Shown here: in pieces, positions 1 to 8,952 of the stretch
Layout: each line of letters opens with the position of its first letter
Numbering within the stretch: the stretch's first letter is position 1
From: Larkinella bovis
Lineage (GTDB): Bacteria; Bacteroidota; Bacteroidia; Cytophagales; Spirosomataceae
NCBI RefSeq assembly: GCF_042655385.1
Contig: NZ_JBHSMA010000004.1
Location: 372,001 to 436,000, forward strand
Direction of reading: 5' to 3'
DNA length: 64,000 nucleotides
The notes under the pieces: model-generated
Told to the model about the DNA's origin: nothing
Database searches by the model: none
Seen by the model: the letters and a program-made list of their open reading frames with translations, nothing else
Made by a program: the position numbers and the translations under genes

Positions 1-54
1 TTTTGGATTTCCGGACTTAGTATACTAAACGGCGCTTCTGTACATACCCTGGTC

Positions 55-375
55 ATGATCCCTGAACAACAACCAACCGGCCGGGCCCTTCAAGCCAACC
101 GCCACCTGCGAGAACGGAATGCACAGCTGGTCCTTGAAACCAAGACCCGGTATCTGGTAGCGAGTAAGCACCTAGGAGAACAAAGTGGCCTATCACTGGC
201 CGGGGCAGGTTTAGAACCACAAGCGGCATTGAAGCTCCGGCAACCCCAAGAAGTTGAGGAGTTGAAACAGCAGAACCGCCAGAATCGGCTGGCCCTGCAA
301 CAACGTCACCTGCAGGAACAGGCTGATTGTACCCCGCCAACCGCCGGTAGGGGGCGAGCGAGCCAGCAACAATAG
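55..375 (+). CDS. small charged helical protein, family A copy 1
   Basis: A 106-residue protein of unknown function, very rich in Gln, Arg, Leu and Glu, with no signal peptide and a helical, probably coiled-coil character. It is clearly paralogous to the gene at 4694-5044: both share the order ANRHL(R/K)E, AQ..(L/F)ETK(T/S)RY, then (L/S).G.G, a run of Q/L/K and finally ALQ.RHL(Q/K)E(Q/K)A. The likeness between copies is the main reason to believe this is a real gene. The short stretch before the ATG also loosely resembles the spacer before copy 2 (GGCG-TTCT-ACA), so the duplicated unit may begin upstream of the gene. I do not recognise a domain; the protein could bind nucleic acid or act as a scaffold, but this is speculation. 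Confidence 0.6.
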   Translation: MIPEQQPTGRALQANRHLRERNAQLVLETKTRYLVASKHLGEQSGLSLAGAGLEPQAALKLRQPQEVEELKQQNRQNRLALQQRHLQEQADCTPPTAGRGRASQQQ

Positions 376-951
376 CCTTAACGTTGGGAATACGAAGGTA
401 TACCCCTTCAGGGGTGGTGACCGATCGGCAGGGCACGTTGGCCGGGCGTGGGTCTGCTCCTGGATTGGGGCCCGTCAACCACCGTCTCTTTGACGGATCC
501 GGACCCAATAAGTCCGGCTAATTTTTGTGGTATCTCTAGAAGTGTACTGATTTATAAGCGTACTGTTTCTAAGGGGACAACCGCCGTTGGTTTTATTGGC
601 CGGGCTTTCTAGGAACCCGGTTTTTCCTGGGGCAAATGAGCAAACAAAAACGGCCTGGCCAGTAGCCAGGTCATTTCGAATACCCACCGTATCAGGCACT
701 ACGTTCACTCAATAGCATACCCCTGGATAAGGAGGCAATGGGACGGGAAGGTTCATGACGCCCCAACGGAAATGGCAGGATTCAAGAGTTTATGACACAA
801 CCCACGTGGCGTCGACCCGCCCGGACGCACGAGCTGCCATTGTAGAAGAACCGTCCGTCTAATAAGGCTCTTAGACAGTATTCCAAACCATTGAATTGGA
901 CAATCAGCAAGCTCAATCGCTTTAAAAGAATGCCCCCAAAGCCCTTCCGGG
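376..951. other. intergenic stretch without a supported gene
   Basis: About 575 bases. The reading frames here have unlikely compositions and no homologous look. I see no RNA gene, repeat or clear terminator. Confidence 0.5.
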
Positions 952-1332
952 TCAACTCAGGGTAATCGTTCGGTAAGCAACAGAGGTAGTGGTATCCAAG
1001 AAAATGTCCTTCGTGTACGTAGTCGTCCCTTCGGTGACCACTACCTGATAAATCCCGTCCGGCAACGCTGCGATATTAAACCGAATCCGTGCGTTAGAAG
1101 TAATGGGCTTACGGACTAAGACCTTGCCATCTTTATCAATGAGTCGAATCAATGAGTTTTTTCCTTCGGCATTCCGGACCGTCACCTCAAATCGGCTATT
1201 TTTCAGGGGCAAAACGGTTGTTTGCATCCGCTCGTCACTGTAGGGCATACTCAGGGTGCCATCCTGGGCAAAGCTGGCTGAGGAGATAAGGCCTAATAAG
1301 GTAAGCAGCAAAGAGGTGTTTAGCGTTTTCAT
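952..1332 (-). CDS. small secreted protein with a beta-sandwich, Por-tail-like look
   Basis: A 126-residue protein with a clear signal peptide (MKTLNTSLLLTLLGLISSASFAQ, cleavage near residue 22). The mature part is short and beta-rich: V..F.V.VRNAEGK.....DKDGKVL..K, then R.RFNIAALPDGIYQV.V..G...YTK. The 'LPDGIYQVVVTEGTTTYTK' segment resembles the end of type IX secretion C-terminal sorting domains and of the small DUF-type exported proteins common in Cytophagales. It is too short to carry a cargo domain, so it may be a free-standing periplasmic or surface protein. It stands alone with about 580 bases on one side and 700 on the other. Function unknown. Confidence 0.75.
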   Translation of the reverse strand: MKTLNTSLLLTLLGLISSASFAQDGTLSMPYSDERMQTTVLPLKNSRFEVTVRNAEGKNSLIRLIDKDGKVLVRKPITSNARIRFNIAALPDGIYQVVVTEGTTTYTKDIFLDTTTSVAYRTITLS

Positions 1333-2028
1333 CGTATTTAGTGTTTACTAAGGTTGGTTTCTGTTTGCCGGTGGCGATGTGCTCCCGACTTTCGATACAA
1401 AGCAACTCCAATCCAGGGGATTAAAAAAATGCAATCGACCAGTTGGGCGCAAACACCTATAGAGACCCCACTTTCACCTAACAGTCTCAGTATTAGATTC
1501 CTTTAAGCAACCTACCGGTCTTCATCGATTAAAAGGGGGAGTTTAAAGTCGTTGAGCGTCCGCTCATCGACCCACAGGCTTTTTAATCTTGGACAATGGG
1601 TAAGATCAACCCAGAAGCAAATCCGGTTTGTTCATCGCCTCACGTAACGCTGAAATAAACCCTTTCCTGACCATGCACCCCACGGACGATAAATTTTAAA
1701 CCGTTAAGTAGGGTCATCCGGCAGAGGGACTCTTGATTCAACCCGCAAACGTGGTTGCGATTTATATTTATTGGTGTACTGAACTACTTTCATCCTTTAT
1801 TCGTAGTAAGGATAGATCCCTCTAATTGCACGCTGAGGTAAGACCATTGGATCACCAGCGTGCCATTTGCAAGAGGAGCCCCCAGTTAATCCGATCCCGC
1901 CCTATTCGGCGGACCTGCTTGACTTTACGTAAGGAGAAAGCAATCCCGGTAAACGGCCCTTCATCACCCCTGGCCGACTCTTCATTCTTCCTTTATCGTT
2001 TTTCATCGTACCTTTTTTCATCAAGCTT
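1333..2028. other. long intergenic region
   Basis: About 700 bases between two divergent exported-protein genes. Frames inside it are short and have no family look. It must hold the promoters of both flanking genes, but I could not place a convincing TAnnTTTG box. Confidence 0.45.
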
Positions 2029-2877
2029 ATGAAAGCTCCTCTTACGCTATTGGCTGTTGGGCTGCTGAGTTCCGGCCTGGCCCAGAGCCAGATCGCCACC
2101 CCCTCCTCCACGAGTCACAGTCCGTCCTTCTCTACCGACTCCTTAAAAAGCCGCCCGGTAGCTCTTATGCCCACGACGGATCAAACGAACGTTACGACCC
2201 CGCTGGCCCGCGTAATTCAGGTTCAGGATTATTCTGCTAATCAAAGTAGCACGGCTATGACGCTGGCCCCTGGGAAGGACCAGGCCACGACTACTCCGAC
2301 GACCCGGCCAGGGCAGAAACGAGATTACAAAAACGTTGCTTTGGGCGTCTATGCCGGCTTGAACACCTCCCGCTTTGCCGGAGAGAATGGCAATGGTGAC
2401 GCGTTGGCGGGCCGTTTAGGCTACCAGGCAGGCGTGTTGGTACGAGCCGGTGGCCGGCTTTATGGGCAACTCGGAGTCGAGTACCTGGCGTCCAGTTCCA
2501 ATTTCTACCGCTTCGCTGACGGAACAACCGTCAGCGCCCTTCAGGATCAGATCAACATTCAATATGTACAAATTCCCGTCTATGTTGGTTATAAGCTGGT
2601 GCAATCCTACCGGGGCATTTCCGCCGTTCGGTTGCAGGCGGGTCTGGAATATGCCAATCGGATCAGTGCCAATAGCCGTTCTTTTCACCTCGAACAGTCC
2701 CAGATTAAGAGTGGCACCTTCAACGGTCTGGCGCAGTTAGGCTTCGACATCGGTCCGGTGCTGATCGATCTGACGTATCACCATGGCTTTGATACTACCA
2801 TCCAGGTGGTTAATGAAAGTGGATTTGCCGGCTCGCAACGCAGAGTACTGAGTGCCAGCCTGGGCTGGAAGTTTTAA
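2029..2877 (+). CDS. outer-membrane beta-barrel protein (PorT-like family)
   Basis: A 282-residue exported protein. Residues 1-20 form a signal peptide ending at an AQSQ site; residues 21-100 are a Ser/Thr/Pro-rich, probably disordered linker. From about residue 105 the pattern is that of the OMP_b-brl_2 / PorT family: NVALGVYAGLNTSRF, LGYQAGVLVRAGGRLYGQLGVEYL, NIQYVQIPVYVGYKL, VRLQAGLEYANRI, AQLGFDIGPVLIDLTYHHGF and a last strand RRVLSASLGWKF ending in Phe, as is usual for substrates of the outer-membrane assembly machinery. Expected location is the outer membrane; the role (porin, adhesin or structural) cannot be told from sequence. It is monocistronic as far as can be seen. Confidence 0.85.
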   Translation: MKAPLTLLAVGLLSSGLAQSQIATPSSTSHSPSFSTDSLKSRPVALMPTTDQTNVTTPLARVIQVQDYSANQSSTAMTLAPGKDQATTTPTTRPGQKRDYKNVALGVYAGLNTSRFAGENGNGDALAGRLGYQAGVLVRAGGRLYGQLGVEYLASSSNFYRFADGTTVSALQDQINIQYVQIPVYVGYKLVQSYRGISAVRLQAGLEYANRISANSRSFHLEQSQIKSGTFNGLAQLGFDIGPVLIDLTYHHGFDTTIQVVNESGFAGSQRRVLSASLGWKF

Positions 2878-3079
2878 TTCGACAGGGTAGTCTCACCGGG
2901 TAGGTGGTCTTCGCTGGCAGCCTGGTGAGTCTTCTGTCCCTGAAACTCAGCCTGGAAAAGTAAACCGCTGATAGCATCAGTCAGGATCCTTGTTCAGGTA
3001 GCCCCTCACGCTGAATGATCCTGCCCCTGTCCACTTTTAATCGTAACGCTCTTTTTACGTAACTGTTACCCCATAAACG

Positions 3080-3991
3080 ATGGAAACGATCCTATTAGTC
3101 CTGCTGGTTATGGTGCTGGCCACCTTCCTGGCGGGTATCAAAATTGTACGCCCGACGCATCGGGGATTAATCGAACGGTTGGGCAAATACCACACATTCG
3201 CCAATCCGGGCTTTCACTGGATAATCCCCTTTATCGATCAAATGTATAAAGTCAATACGACCGAGCAAATGGTGGATGCCCAGCCCCAGGAAATCATTAC
3301 CAATGACAATCTGAATGCCCGGGTGGATGCTCAGGTCTATTTCCGAGTCATTGAAACCGAGGCCAGTGTAAAGAGCTCCCTGTACAACGTCAATGATTAC
3401 AAAATACAAATTGTCAACCTGGCCCGCAGTACGCTGAGAAATATCATCGGGACCCTCACCTTGCGTTCGGCCAACAGCGAACGGGGTAAAATGAACGCGG
3501 AATTGCATACGACGCTAAAAAACGAAACGGCAAACTGGGGGATCATTATTATACGCACCGAATTAAAGGAAATCGATCCGCCCAAAGATGTTCAGGAGAC
3601 CATGAACAAGGTGGTGAAAGCGGAAAACGAAAAAATTGCGGCGATTGATTATGCAACGGCGGCAGAAACGGTAGCCGATGGCGTAAAACGGGCGAAGATT
3701 AAGGAGGCAGAAGGGTATAAACGAGCCAAAGTCCTGCATGCAGAAGGCGAAGCCGAAGCCATTAAGCTGGTCAATGTGGCCGCCGACGAATACTTTACCG
3801 GGAACGCCCAGTTGCTCAGGAAGCTGGAGGCCCTGGAGAATGCTTTAAGCTCCAATACCAAGATTGTCATTCCCAGTGGCTCGGAGTTGATTAATGTAAT
3901 CGGAGAAATGGCTGGCGTGCTGCCGGTGCCTGTCAAGACGGAGACGACCGAAGCGCGCAAGCAGGATCGAGTACCCAGTCCGGTCTACTAA
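3080..3991 (+). CDS. SPFH/band-7 domain membrane protein (stomatin/QmcA type)
   Basis: A 303-residue protein with an N-terminal membrane helix (residues 2-20) followed directly by the band-7 start, VRPTHRGLIERLGKYHTFANPGFHWIIPFID, typical of bacterial stomatin homologues. The domain runs to about residue 180 (ARSTLRNIIGTLTL, ELKEIDPPKDVQETMNK) and is followed by the Ala/Glu/Lys-rich coiled coil (KAENEKIAA...AEGYKRAKVLHAEGEAEAI) that drives oligomerisation. Family members form large ring assemblies in the membrane and modulate proteases or lipid domains. There is no NfeD-type or protease partner next to it, so its client is unknown. Confidence 0.9.
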   Translation: METILLVLLVMVLATFLAGIKIVRPTHRGLIERLGKYHTFANPGFHWIIPFIDQMYKVNTTEQMVDAQPQEIITNDNLNARVDAQVYFRVIETEASVKSSLYNVNDYKIQIVNLARSTLRNIIGTLTLRSANSERGKMNAELHTTLKNETANWGIIIIRTELKEIDPPKDVQETMNKVVKAENEKIAAIDYATAAETVADGVKRAKIKEAEGYKRAKVLHAEGEAEAIKLVNVAADEYFTGNAQLLRKLEALENALSSNTKIVIPSGSELINVIGEMAGVLPVPVKTETTEARKQDRVPSPVY

Positions 3992-4397
3992 ACCGGTAAT
4001 CTTCAACTCAAATAGGGTTAAAGGATTGGGCTCACCGTGGCAATCAGGCGGTCAAATCCGCTGCCAGAATCGTCAAGGCATCCGAGCGGAAAGCCCAGAG
4101 AGGTAACGAAGGCTCCGGAAGGCAGCCTCAGCCTACCTCGGGGTTGAAACTTTTCAGGTGGTCGACCCCGGTTGTGTGGGAGGACTACACCAGCACTCTG
4201 GGATAGTAGTGGCAGGAGTTTCTGTATTGCCTGACCCACAGGCTATAGAGAAATCTTTCTGTATGAAGTTGTTTTCAGGTATTCAACATTATGAACCGCT
4301 TTGTTGTGGTTTAAGATAAACAATTCACCCCTGAGCCTTTCTGCCGACGGCGGTCTTTGAAGTTGCCGGCTTAACGACTCGTAACCATCCAGCTGCC
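3992..4397. other. intergenic region
   Basis: About 400 bases with no supportable gene. A 73-codon frame on the minus strand here has a Pro/Arg-rich composition typical of a chance frame. Confidence 0.4.
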
Positions 4398-4661
4398 ATG
4401 AACCATCAATCCGCATTGCCAATCGCCGAGTATACGCTTGCTTATCAAGCTTTACGGGATACGACCTGGCTGCTCAATCCGGCGGACCCCACCAATGGGG
4501 TAAACGGACTCATTAAAAAAGGGGAAACGATCTGGTTCCATCGGGATCATGTGGGCAGCGGACCGTCCTGGACCCAGGTTTGTCTGCGGGATCGGAGCCT
4601 TCCTTATGTCCATCTGGTGGACTTTGAGAAAATCATCGTCGAATCATCAGAAGGGCTCTGA
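4398..4661 (+). CDS. orphan 87-residue protein, family B copy 1
   Basis: Unrecognised small soluble protein. Noticeable features are an acidic, aromatic composition and the segment GLIKKGETIWFHRDHVGSGPSW followed by LPYVHLVDFEKI, which has the length and strand rhythm of a small SH3-like beta barrel. A second, broken copy lies at 8706-8910 with the same GETIW, SGP, W and VH positions. It lies 32 bases upstream of family A copy 2 on the same strand, so B and A may form a two-gene unit. No signal peptide or membrane helix. Function unknown. Confidence 0.6.
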   Translation: MNHQSALPIAEYTLAYQALRDTTWLLNPADPTNGVNGLIKKGETIWFHRDHVGSGPSWTQVCLRDRSLPYVHLVDFEKIIVESSEGL

Positions 4662-4693
4662 CATGCAGGCCCGGCGTTCTACACTCCTAAACG

Positions 4694-5044
4694 ATGATCG
4701 GTATGACTCATGAAAACCCAAAAAAGACCCCAGGTGGTCAGCAAGTTCTCGCCAATCGCCACTTGAAAGAATGGAAGGCGCAGGTAGCGTTTGAAACCAA
4801 GTCGCGCTACACGTTGGCGAACCAGCATCAACACGAACGAACTCGCTTATCGATGGAAGGTAGCGGTTCTGAGCAACTTGCCGAACTGAAGGCTCAGCAA
4901 ATGCGGCAGCTTCAATTCAGGAAGCTTCAGAATAATCAAACCCGTCAAGCTCTTCAAACCCGTCACCTGAAGGAAAAGGCCGAATTCAACCCAGACATAG
5001 GCATGAATGGAGCGACTGCTTCCAGGGGATCAAGTTCTCACTAG
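4694..5044 (+). CDS. small charged helical protein, family A copy 2
   Basis: A 116-residue Gln/Lys/Arg/Glu-rich helical protein, paralogue of the gene at 55-375. Conserved blocks are LANRHLKE, AQVAFETKSRY, RLSMEGSGSEQLAELKAQQ, and QALQTRHLKEKAEFNP. The tails diverge. Two Met codons (residues 1 and 4) are possible starts. Preceded closely by family B copy 1. Predicted to be cytoplasmic and coiled coil; no known domain seen. Confidence 0.6.
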   Translation: MIGMTHENPKKTPGGQQVLANRHLKEWKAQVAFETKSRYTLANQHQHERTRLSMEGSGSEQLAELKAQQMRQLQFRKLQNNQTRQALQTRHLKEKAEFNPDIGMNGATASRGSSSH

Positions 5045-5905
5045 TTCGTAGGTTTGAATCAGTAGCCCCCCAAAAAGACTCCCCTGAGCGGGTAGGGTGT
5101 GATTAGATAGTTCTTGAACTGCCTACCGTTTGTTGATTGCGAATACAAGTTTAATGGGCGCAAAATGTTCCTTTGAGGCAAGTCCTCCAAAGCTGGGCCT
5201 ATTCGTCCAGCCTGGAAAGGGAAGCCGTATAAGCGGCTTAGTCTATTAGTCGGTACGGCTGGCGCGAACCGCTCTGCGTCATGTTCACGCCAGCTAACAG
5301 GCCATGCAATGATCCTGACAGCCTCTACCTGGATCCCGGTAATGTCTCAGGGATTCCGTTGTGGGGAATTCTCCTGACGATTCCACTCATCAGGGTTACG
5401 ACTGGGTTGGAAACCCGGGCCTGCCAGAAGTTGCCTAGGCATCGAAAGAAGAAGGCAATTAAAGCCGCCGGCCTGGCACCTTACTTGAAAATAAAGTGTT
5501 TACAAGTAGCTACCTCTTCAACGGCTCTCCTTACTCTTCCCTCGTGGGCCGTTCATCCGCTTAGCACTCGGTTAGGAGAACAACTTTATTTACCGAGTAC
5601 GTTTCCTGTTGCATAAGCTTTGCCTTCACCAGTCGATTTTCACTCATTATTCACTTGCACCATGATCTTACTGCCTTTTAAAAGCCATCTTCCCATTCCG
5701 TACCTGGCGGCTGGAATCAATAGTTACTTACAAAAAGTCTTCCGGCCCATGATTGACCAGCAGTGTCGGATCCTTCGACCATTCGGACCCGGCCGGGGCA
5801 ACTGGCCTCATTTCCTGGCAGCCATTCCCCTGAGGGAGCCGGATCGGTCAGACCGGCCCGCGTTTTTATCCCAATGGCCATCTGATCCACTTAACTCTTT
5901 TCATC
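5045..5905. other. long region with only doubtful reading frames
   Basis: Two open frames on the plus strand (5281-5616 and 5620-5916, or from an inner ATG at 5662) have Pro/Leu/Arg-rich, domain-free translations. The second would overlap the next gene by 11 bases. I do not call either; the inner start at 5662 (preceded by CACC) is the more plausible if one is real. Confidence 0.35.
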
Positions 5906-6286
5906 ATGAAGCTTAACTTTAATCAAATCGATATTCCTTTTCAGGTGGGTCAGGATGTATTCATCCATCAACCGCTTCATTACTGGGGAGAAAACCGCCA
6001 ACTAACGGTACCTCATTTTTCGGGAGTGATTCAATCGATTGAAGTCTGTTTTAACCCTAAATCCCGGTTTCTTAAAACAGAAAGTCAGGCATTTACGCTG
6101 CTGATCGATCTGATCAAGTATGAGATTCTGCCGCATAGCCACTTCAATCCGTTTGGCCAGGTTCAGATTTTTGATTTTGTGGAGTCTTCGAAACTTTTCC
6201 AGTCGGAAGCCGCCTTGCTTGAATCTACCCGAACAGAATCTTCCCCTTATTATCCCTATTATGCCTCCAAAGCGGTGCCTGTTTAA
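5906..6286 (+). CDS. hypothetical protein, first of a small-gene cluster
   Basis: A 126-residue protein without recognisable domain. The translation looks like a genuine soluble protein: balanced composition, alternating hydrophobic strands (IPFQVGQDVFI, FSGVIQSIEVCF, QAFTLLIDLIKYEIL, QVQIFDFVESSKLF) suggesting a small beta-rich fold. It opens a run of same-strand small genes with gaps of 49, 30 and 42 bases and one 4-base overlap (5906-7540), which suggests co-transcription. No signal peptide. Function unknown. Confidence 0.55.
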   Translation: MKLNFNQIDIPFQVGQDVFIHQPLHYWGENRQLTVPHFSGVIQSIEVCFNPKSRFLKTESQAFTLLIDLIKYEILPHSHFNPFGQVQIFDFVESSKLFQSEAALLESTRTESSPYYPYYASKAVPV

Positions 6287-6335
6287 GTAAAGGAGAAGAA
6301 AAGGTTCCGAATGCTTTATCACTAAAATTATCACC

Positions 6336-6650
6336 ATGCTGATCCACGTACGATTTTTTGTTTACGAGGACTCGGGTCGTCATACGGCCCACCATTTACA
6401 GGCTGATACCAATGTGAATTCATTGGCTGGCTTCAACTACGGGGTACCCTTAATTCTTGCGGAACAAACACAGGAAACTAAGCCAAAGTCATATGTGATC
6501 GCCGATCTTCCTTTTCGAAAAGACCGGAGCGATTTGCTGACTGATACCGTGCCGGTCTATGATATTTATTTAGCCCATGAAGAACAGTGGAAAGAATTTA
6601 AACCAGCCTATTCTCAACTGACGGACCCTTGGTACGGCCCCTCTTTGTAA
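6336..6650 (+). CDS. hypothetical protein, small-gene cluster
   Basis: A 104-residue protein, no recognised domain. It begins with a strand-like MLIHVRFFVYEDSG and ends with a Trp/Tyr/Pro-rich tail (PWYGPSL). Composition and start context (CACC before ATG) agree with a coding gene. Starts 49 bases after the preceding gene. Confidence 0.5.
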   Translation: MLIHVRFFVYEDSGRHTAHHLQADTNVNSLAGFNYGVPLILAEQTQETKPKSYVIADLPFRKDRSDLLTDTVPVYDIYLAHEEQWKEFKPAYSQLTDPWYGPSL

Positions 6651-6680
6651 TGACCTGATAGAACGGGATAATGCGTTAAC

Positions 6681-7037
6681 ATGAACCGAATTTTGATGAG
6701 AAAGCTATTAGAATGGGCCGCTAAAGAGTTAACCACTCGGCATCGCCTTCGGAAAAATCAGGTATTGGGCCAGATGAATCACGCCGGGCCGGATTCAGTA
6801 GAATTCACCTTTCTGGACATGGACCACCCTGAGCAGGGGGCCGTAGAACTTCTGCAGATTCAGGTTAGTAGAATCCCCCAACGCCCCAATGATCGCTCAC
6901 CGGTTATTTCCTGTCAGGTTTCTACACTGATGGAAGTCGCCCCCAGATCGGATAAGGGAAAGGATCATACGAAGGTATTGCGATTTGATTCAACTCAGGA
7001 TGTCATTCACTGGCTTGAAAACAATACTGTTAGCTAA
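6681..7037 (+). CDS. hypothetical protein, small-gene cluster
   Basis: A 118-residue protein of unknown family. The first third is basic and helical (MRKLLEWAAKELTTRHRLRKNQVLG), the centre is beta-like (SVEFTFLDMDHPEQGAVELLQIQVSRI, SPVISCQVSTLMEV) and the end has a short amphipathic helix (DVIHWLENN). It could be a small enzyme-like or adaptor fold; nothing in it is diagnostic. Confidence 0.5.
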   Translation: MNRILMRKLLEWAAKELTTRHRLRKNQVLGQMNHAGPDSVEFTFLDMDHPEQGAVELLQIQVSRIPQRPNDRSPVISCQVSTLMEVAPRSDKGKDHTKVLRFDSTQDVIHWLENNTVS

Positions 7038-7079
7038 CCGCTTACGAAAAGACCAAAAAGAACTAACTCAGTATTAATC

Positions 7080-7262
7080 ATGATCCACAAACAGCGCCTA
7101 CAAGTAGCCGTACGGCCAATTCCGGCGGACAAAATGCCTTATATTGTTCGTGGTAAAGCTTATACAGTTTTGCATCTGACCAGCGAGCAGGCCGCCAAAC
7201 GATTTGATTTAATCCCCCAGTTTCAACGAATACCTTTAGGATCAGAACCCGACCACGTATGA
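7080..7262 (+). CDS. hypothetical 60-residue protein, small-gene cluster
   Basis: Short basic protein (MIHKQRLQVAVRPIPADKMPYIVRGKAYTVLHL...). Its stop codon overlaps the start of the next gene in the arrangement ATGA, a translational-coupling signature that supports both frames as real. No known domain; the segment YIVRGKAYTVLHL could be an SH3-like strand pair. Confidence 0.5.
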   Translation: MIHKQRLQVAVRPIPADKMPYIVRGKAYTVLHLTSEQAAKRFDLIPQFQRIPLGSEPDHV

Positions 7263-7540
7263 CTATTATCTCTGATTATCTATTTATCCAAACCAAAGAT
7301 GGGTTGGTCTGCCGGGTGCCAGTGCAACTCCCGGGGGTAGAGACTCCTCTTCAGGCTGATGAAAATACCGCTGCAATTATAGTTGCCGGTTTGAATGTAT
7401 CTCAGTGGGTCGGCAAAACGTTGCATGTTACCATTGTAAAGGCATTCATATCGTTAGTAGGCTGGCAGACTAATCATGATTTTCAGGGCTATCACAGAAT
7501 TGTTAGAAATAAGGCGGTTTCCGGAAGTGGCATTGCTTAG
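7259..7540 (+). CDS. hypothetical protein, coupled to the preceding gene
   Basis: A 93-residue protein whose ATG overlaps the stop of the gene before it by 4 bases. Beta-rich (YLFIQTKDGLVCRVPVQL, AAIIVAGLNVSQWVGKTLHVTIV). No signal peptide, no recognised domain. Last gene of the tightly spaced run that begins at 5906. Confidence 0.5.
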   Translation: MTIISDYLFIQTKDGLVCRVPVQLPGVETPLQADENTAAIIVAGLNVSQWVGKTLHVTIVKAFISLVGWQTNHDFQGYHRIVRNKAVSGSGIA

Positions 7541-7768
7541 AACGGTAAAAAGCCATCCGGTATTTTACACCTTAAGCGGTCAAACAGAGGGAGTAAATTT
7601 GCGTTTGAATCAATCCTGCTGTTCCTGACATCCATCTAATAGCGAAGTGTGGGCGTTTACTTTAGGGCAGAGATTCTACCCAACTTCTACTCTTTATTTG
7701 TTCTATCGTAAGGCTGGTAGATCACCACTTCGCCTGTGAGTAATTTTAAAATTGTATGGTCATAAATT

Positions 7769-8071
7769 ATGGAAGATTACTTCAATGACATAGATCAGGC
7801 TTATCATCCAGCGGATTTGGAGAAGTTGAGAGACATTCGGGAAAAACTGGTAAACCTTAGAAGGCTTAAAAAGAAATTCGGTCCGGAAAGAGTTGAAATA
7901 GAGACAATTGACTCTCCGGTTCATCAAACTATGGGTGTGGTTTTTCAAAAAGGCTTGGAAGTCCTAATAAAGTCAACTAACGGCCAACTAGAAGTCTACC
8001 TTTTAAAACCATTGAATGATGAGGTTCACCAAGCTTTTACGCAGTCAGTTTTAATCAGTATATCCGATTAA
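7769..8071 (+). CDS. hypothetical protein with N-terminal acidic helix
   Basis: A 100-residue protein. Residues 1-45 are strongly helical and charged (DLEKLRDIREKLVNLRRLKKKFG), followed by beta strands (RVEIETIDSP, MGVVFQKGLEVLIKSTNGQLEVYLLKPL). It lies 228 bases after the small-gene run on the same strand. No family recognised. Base composition is slightly more AT-rich than nearby core genes. Confidence 0.55.
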   Translation: MEDYFNDIDQAYHPADLEKLRDIREKLVNLRRLKKKFGPERVEIETIDSPVHQTMGVVFQKGLEVLIKSTNGQLEVYLLKPLNDEVHQAFTQSVLISISD

Positions 8072-8705
8072 TTGCTTATCTCCACGTAAAAGATGAAATG
8101 GATTAGAGTAGGCCTATATACCTAAAATGATGCTTATGCTCCCATACTGGGCAACTAATACCCCGTGTTTCCAGTTGATCCCCTGCGTTGCCATACTCTT
8201 AATCAGGGAACTAAACCCTGTGAGCCCTATTCAGGCCTTTTAATGGTCATTGGCATGATTTTGTCACTAGTACCCACAAACCCCTTTAGCCACCTTGGAA
8301 TAAAAAAGTAAATGCGAATCACCAAGGGCCGACAAACGGTTGTGCGCATAACAACGCAAGCGAATGACTTCCTCTTGCCAGTCTTTCAAAACAAACCGTC
8401 TGCCTCCGCACCCAATCCATACCACGATAAAGGGGATGATCTAGCCACTACATCCAAGAACGGATAAGGCTGAGCTAGCGCTGAAAAACCGTAAAGACCT
8501 TCTGTTTGGTACTCAACGATATGAAAAGAAGCCCTGGTCAATTATGATCAGGGTTTTGTTTTACCCTCCGCTCAGCCTGTCTTACTGCCACTACTGATGA
8601 ATTTACCTCTCAATCTCACCACCTGCGTAGTTGTAACCTCCCAAGAAGAATGATTGAAATAGCGCCGTTCTCAAAAGGCATTTCATCTTTTTTACCCCCG
8701 GACGT
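8072..8705. other. intergenic region
   Basis: About 630 bases with no open frame of note on either strand, no tRNA-like fold and no repeat that I can see. Confidence 0.4.
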
Positions 8706-8910
8706 ATGAATAATCAAATTTCTTTAAACTGGAAGATGCCGATTTTGGTATGCCCTACCAGCCACCAAACCGGCGTGATTCGCAAAGGTGAAACCATCTG
8801 GTGCCACACCGAGCTTTTGGACAGTGGTCCTCTTGGCAACCCGCCCAATTGGCAGATGGCTGAGTAGCTTTTGTGCATCCTCACTTCGTTAGCGAAGCTG
8901 AAATCTTGAG
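8706..8910 (+). pseudogene. frameshifted family B copy 2
   Basis: The first 53 codons (8706-8867, too short for usual gene callers) contain GVIRKGETIWCHTELLDSGP followed by NWQMAE and a stop. They match the family B protein at 4398 (GLIKKGETIWFHRDHVGSGPSW). Immediately past the stop, a different frame from 8864 reads VAFVHPHFVSEAEIL, matching LPYVHLVDFEKIIV of the intact copy. So a one-base frame change near 8860 has broken the gene. The N-terminal part before GVI is shorter and divergent. Confidence 0.6.
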
Positions 8911-8952
8911 ACGAACGGACTTGTCCATTTTACCCTTTATCGGCCGGGTGAG

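Noticed and set aside
5281..5916. Two plus-strand open frames of about 111 and 98 codons
   Set aside because: Pro/Leu/Arg-rich translations without family resemblance; the second overlaps the better supported gene at 5906.
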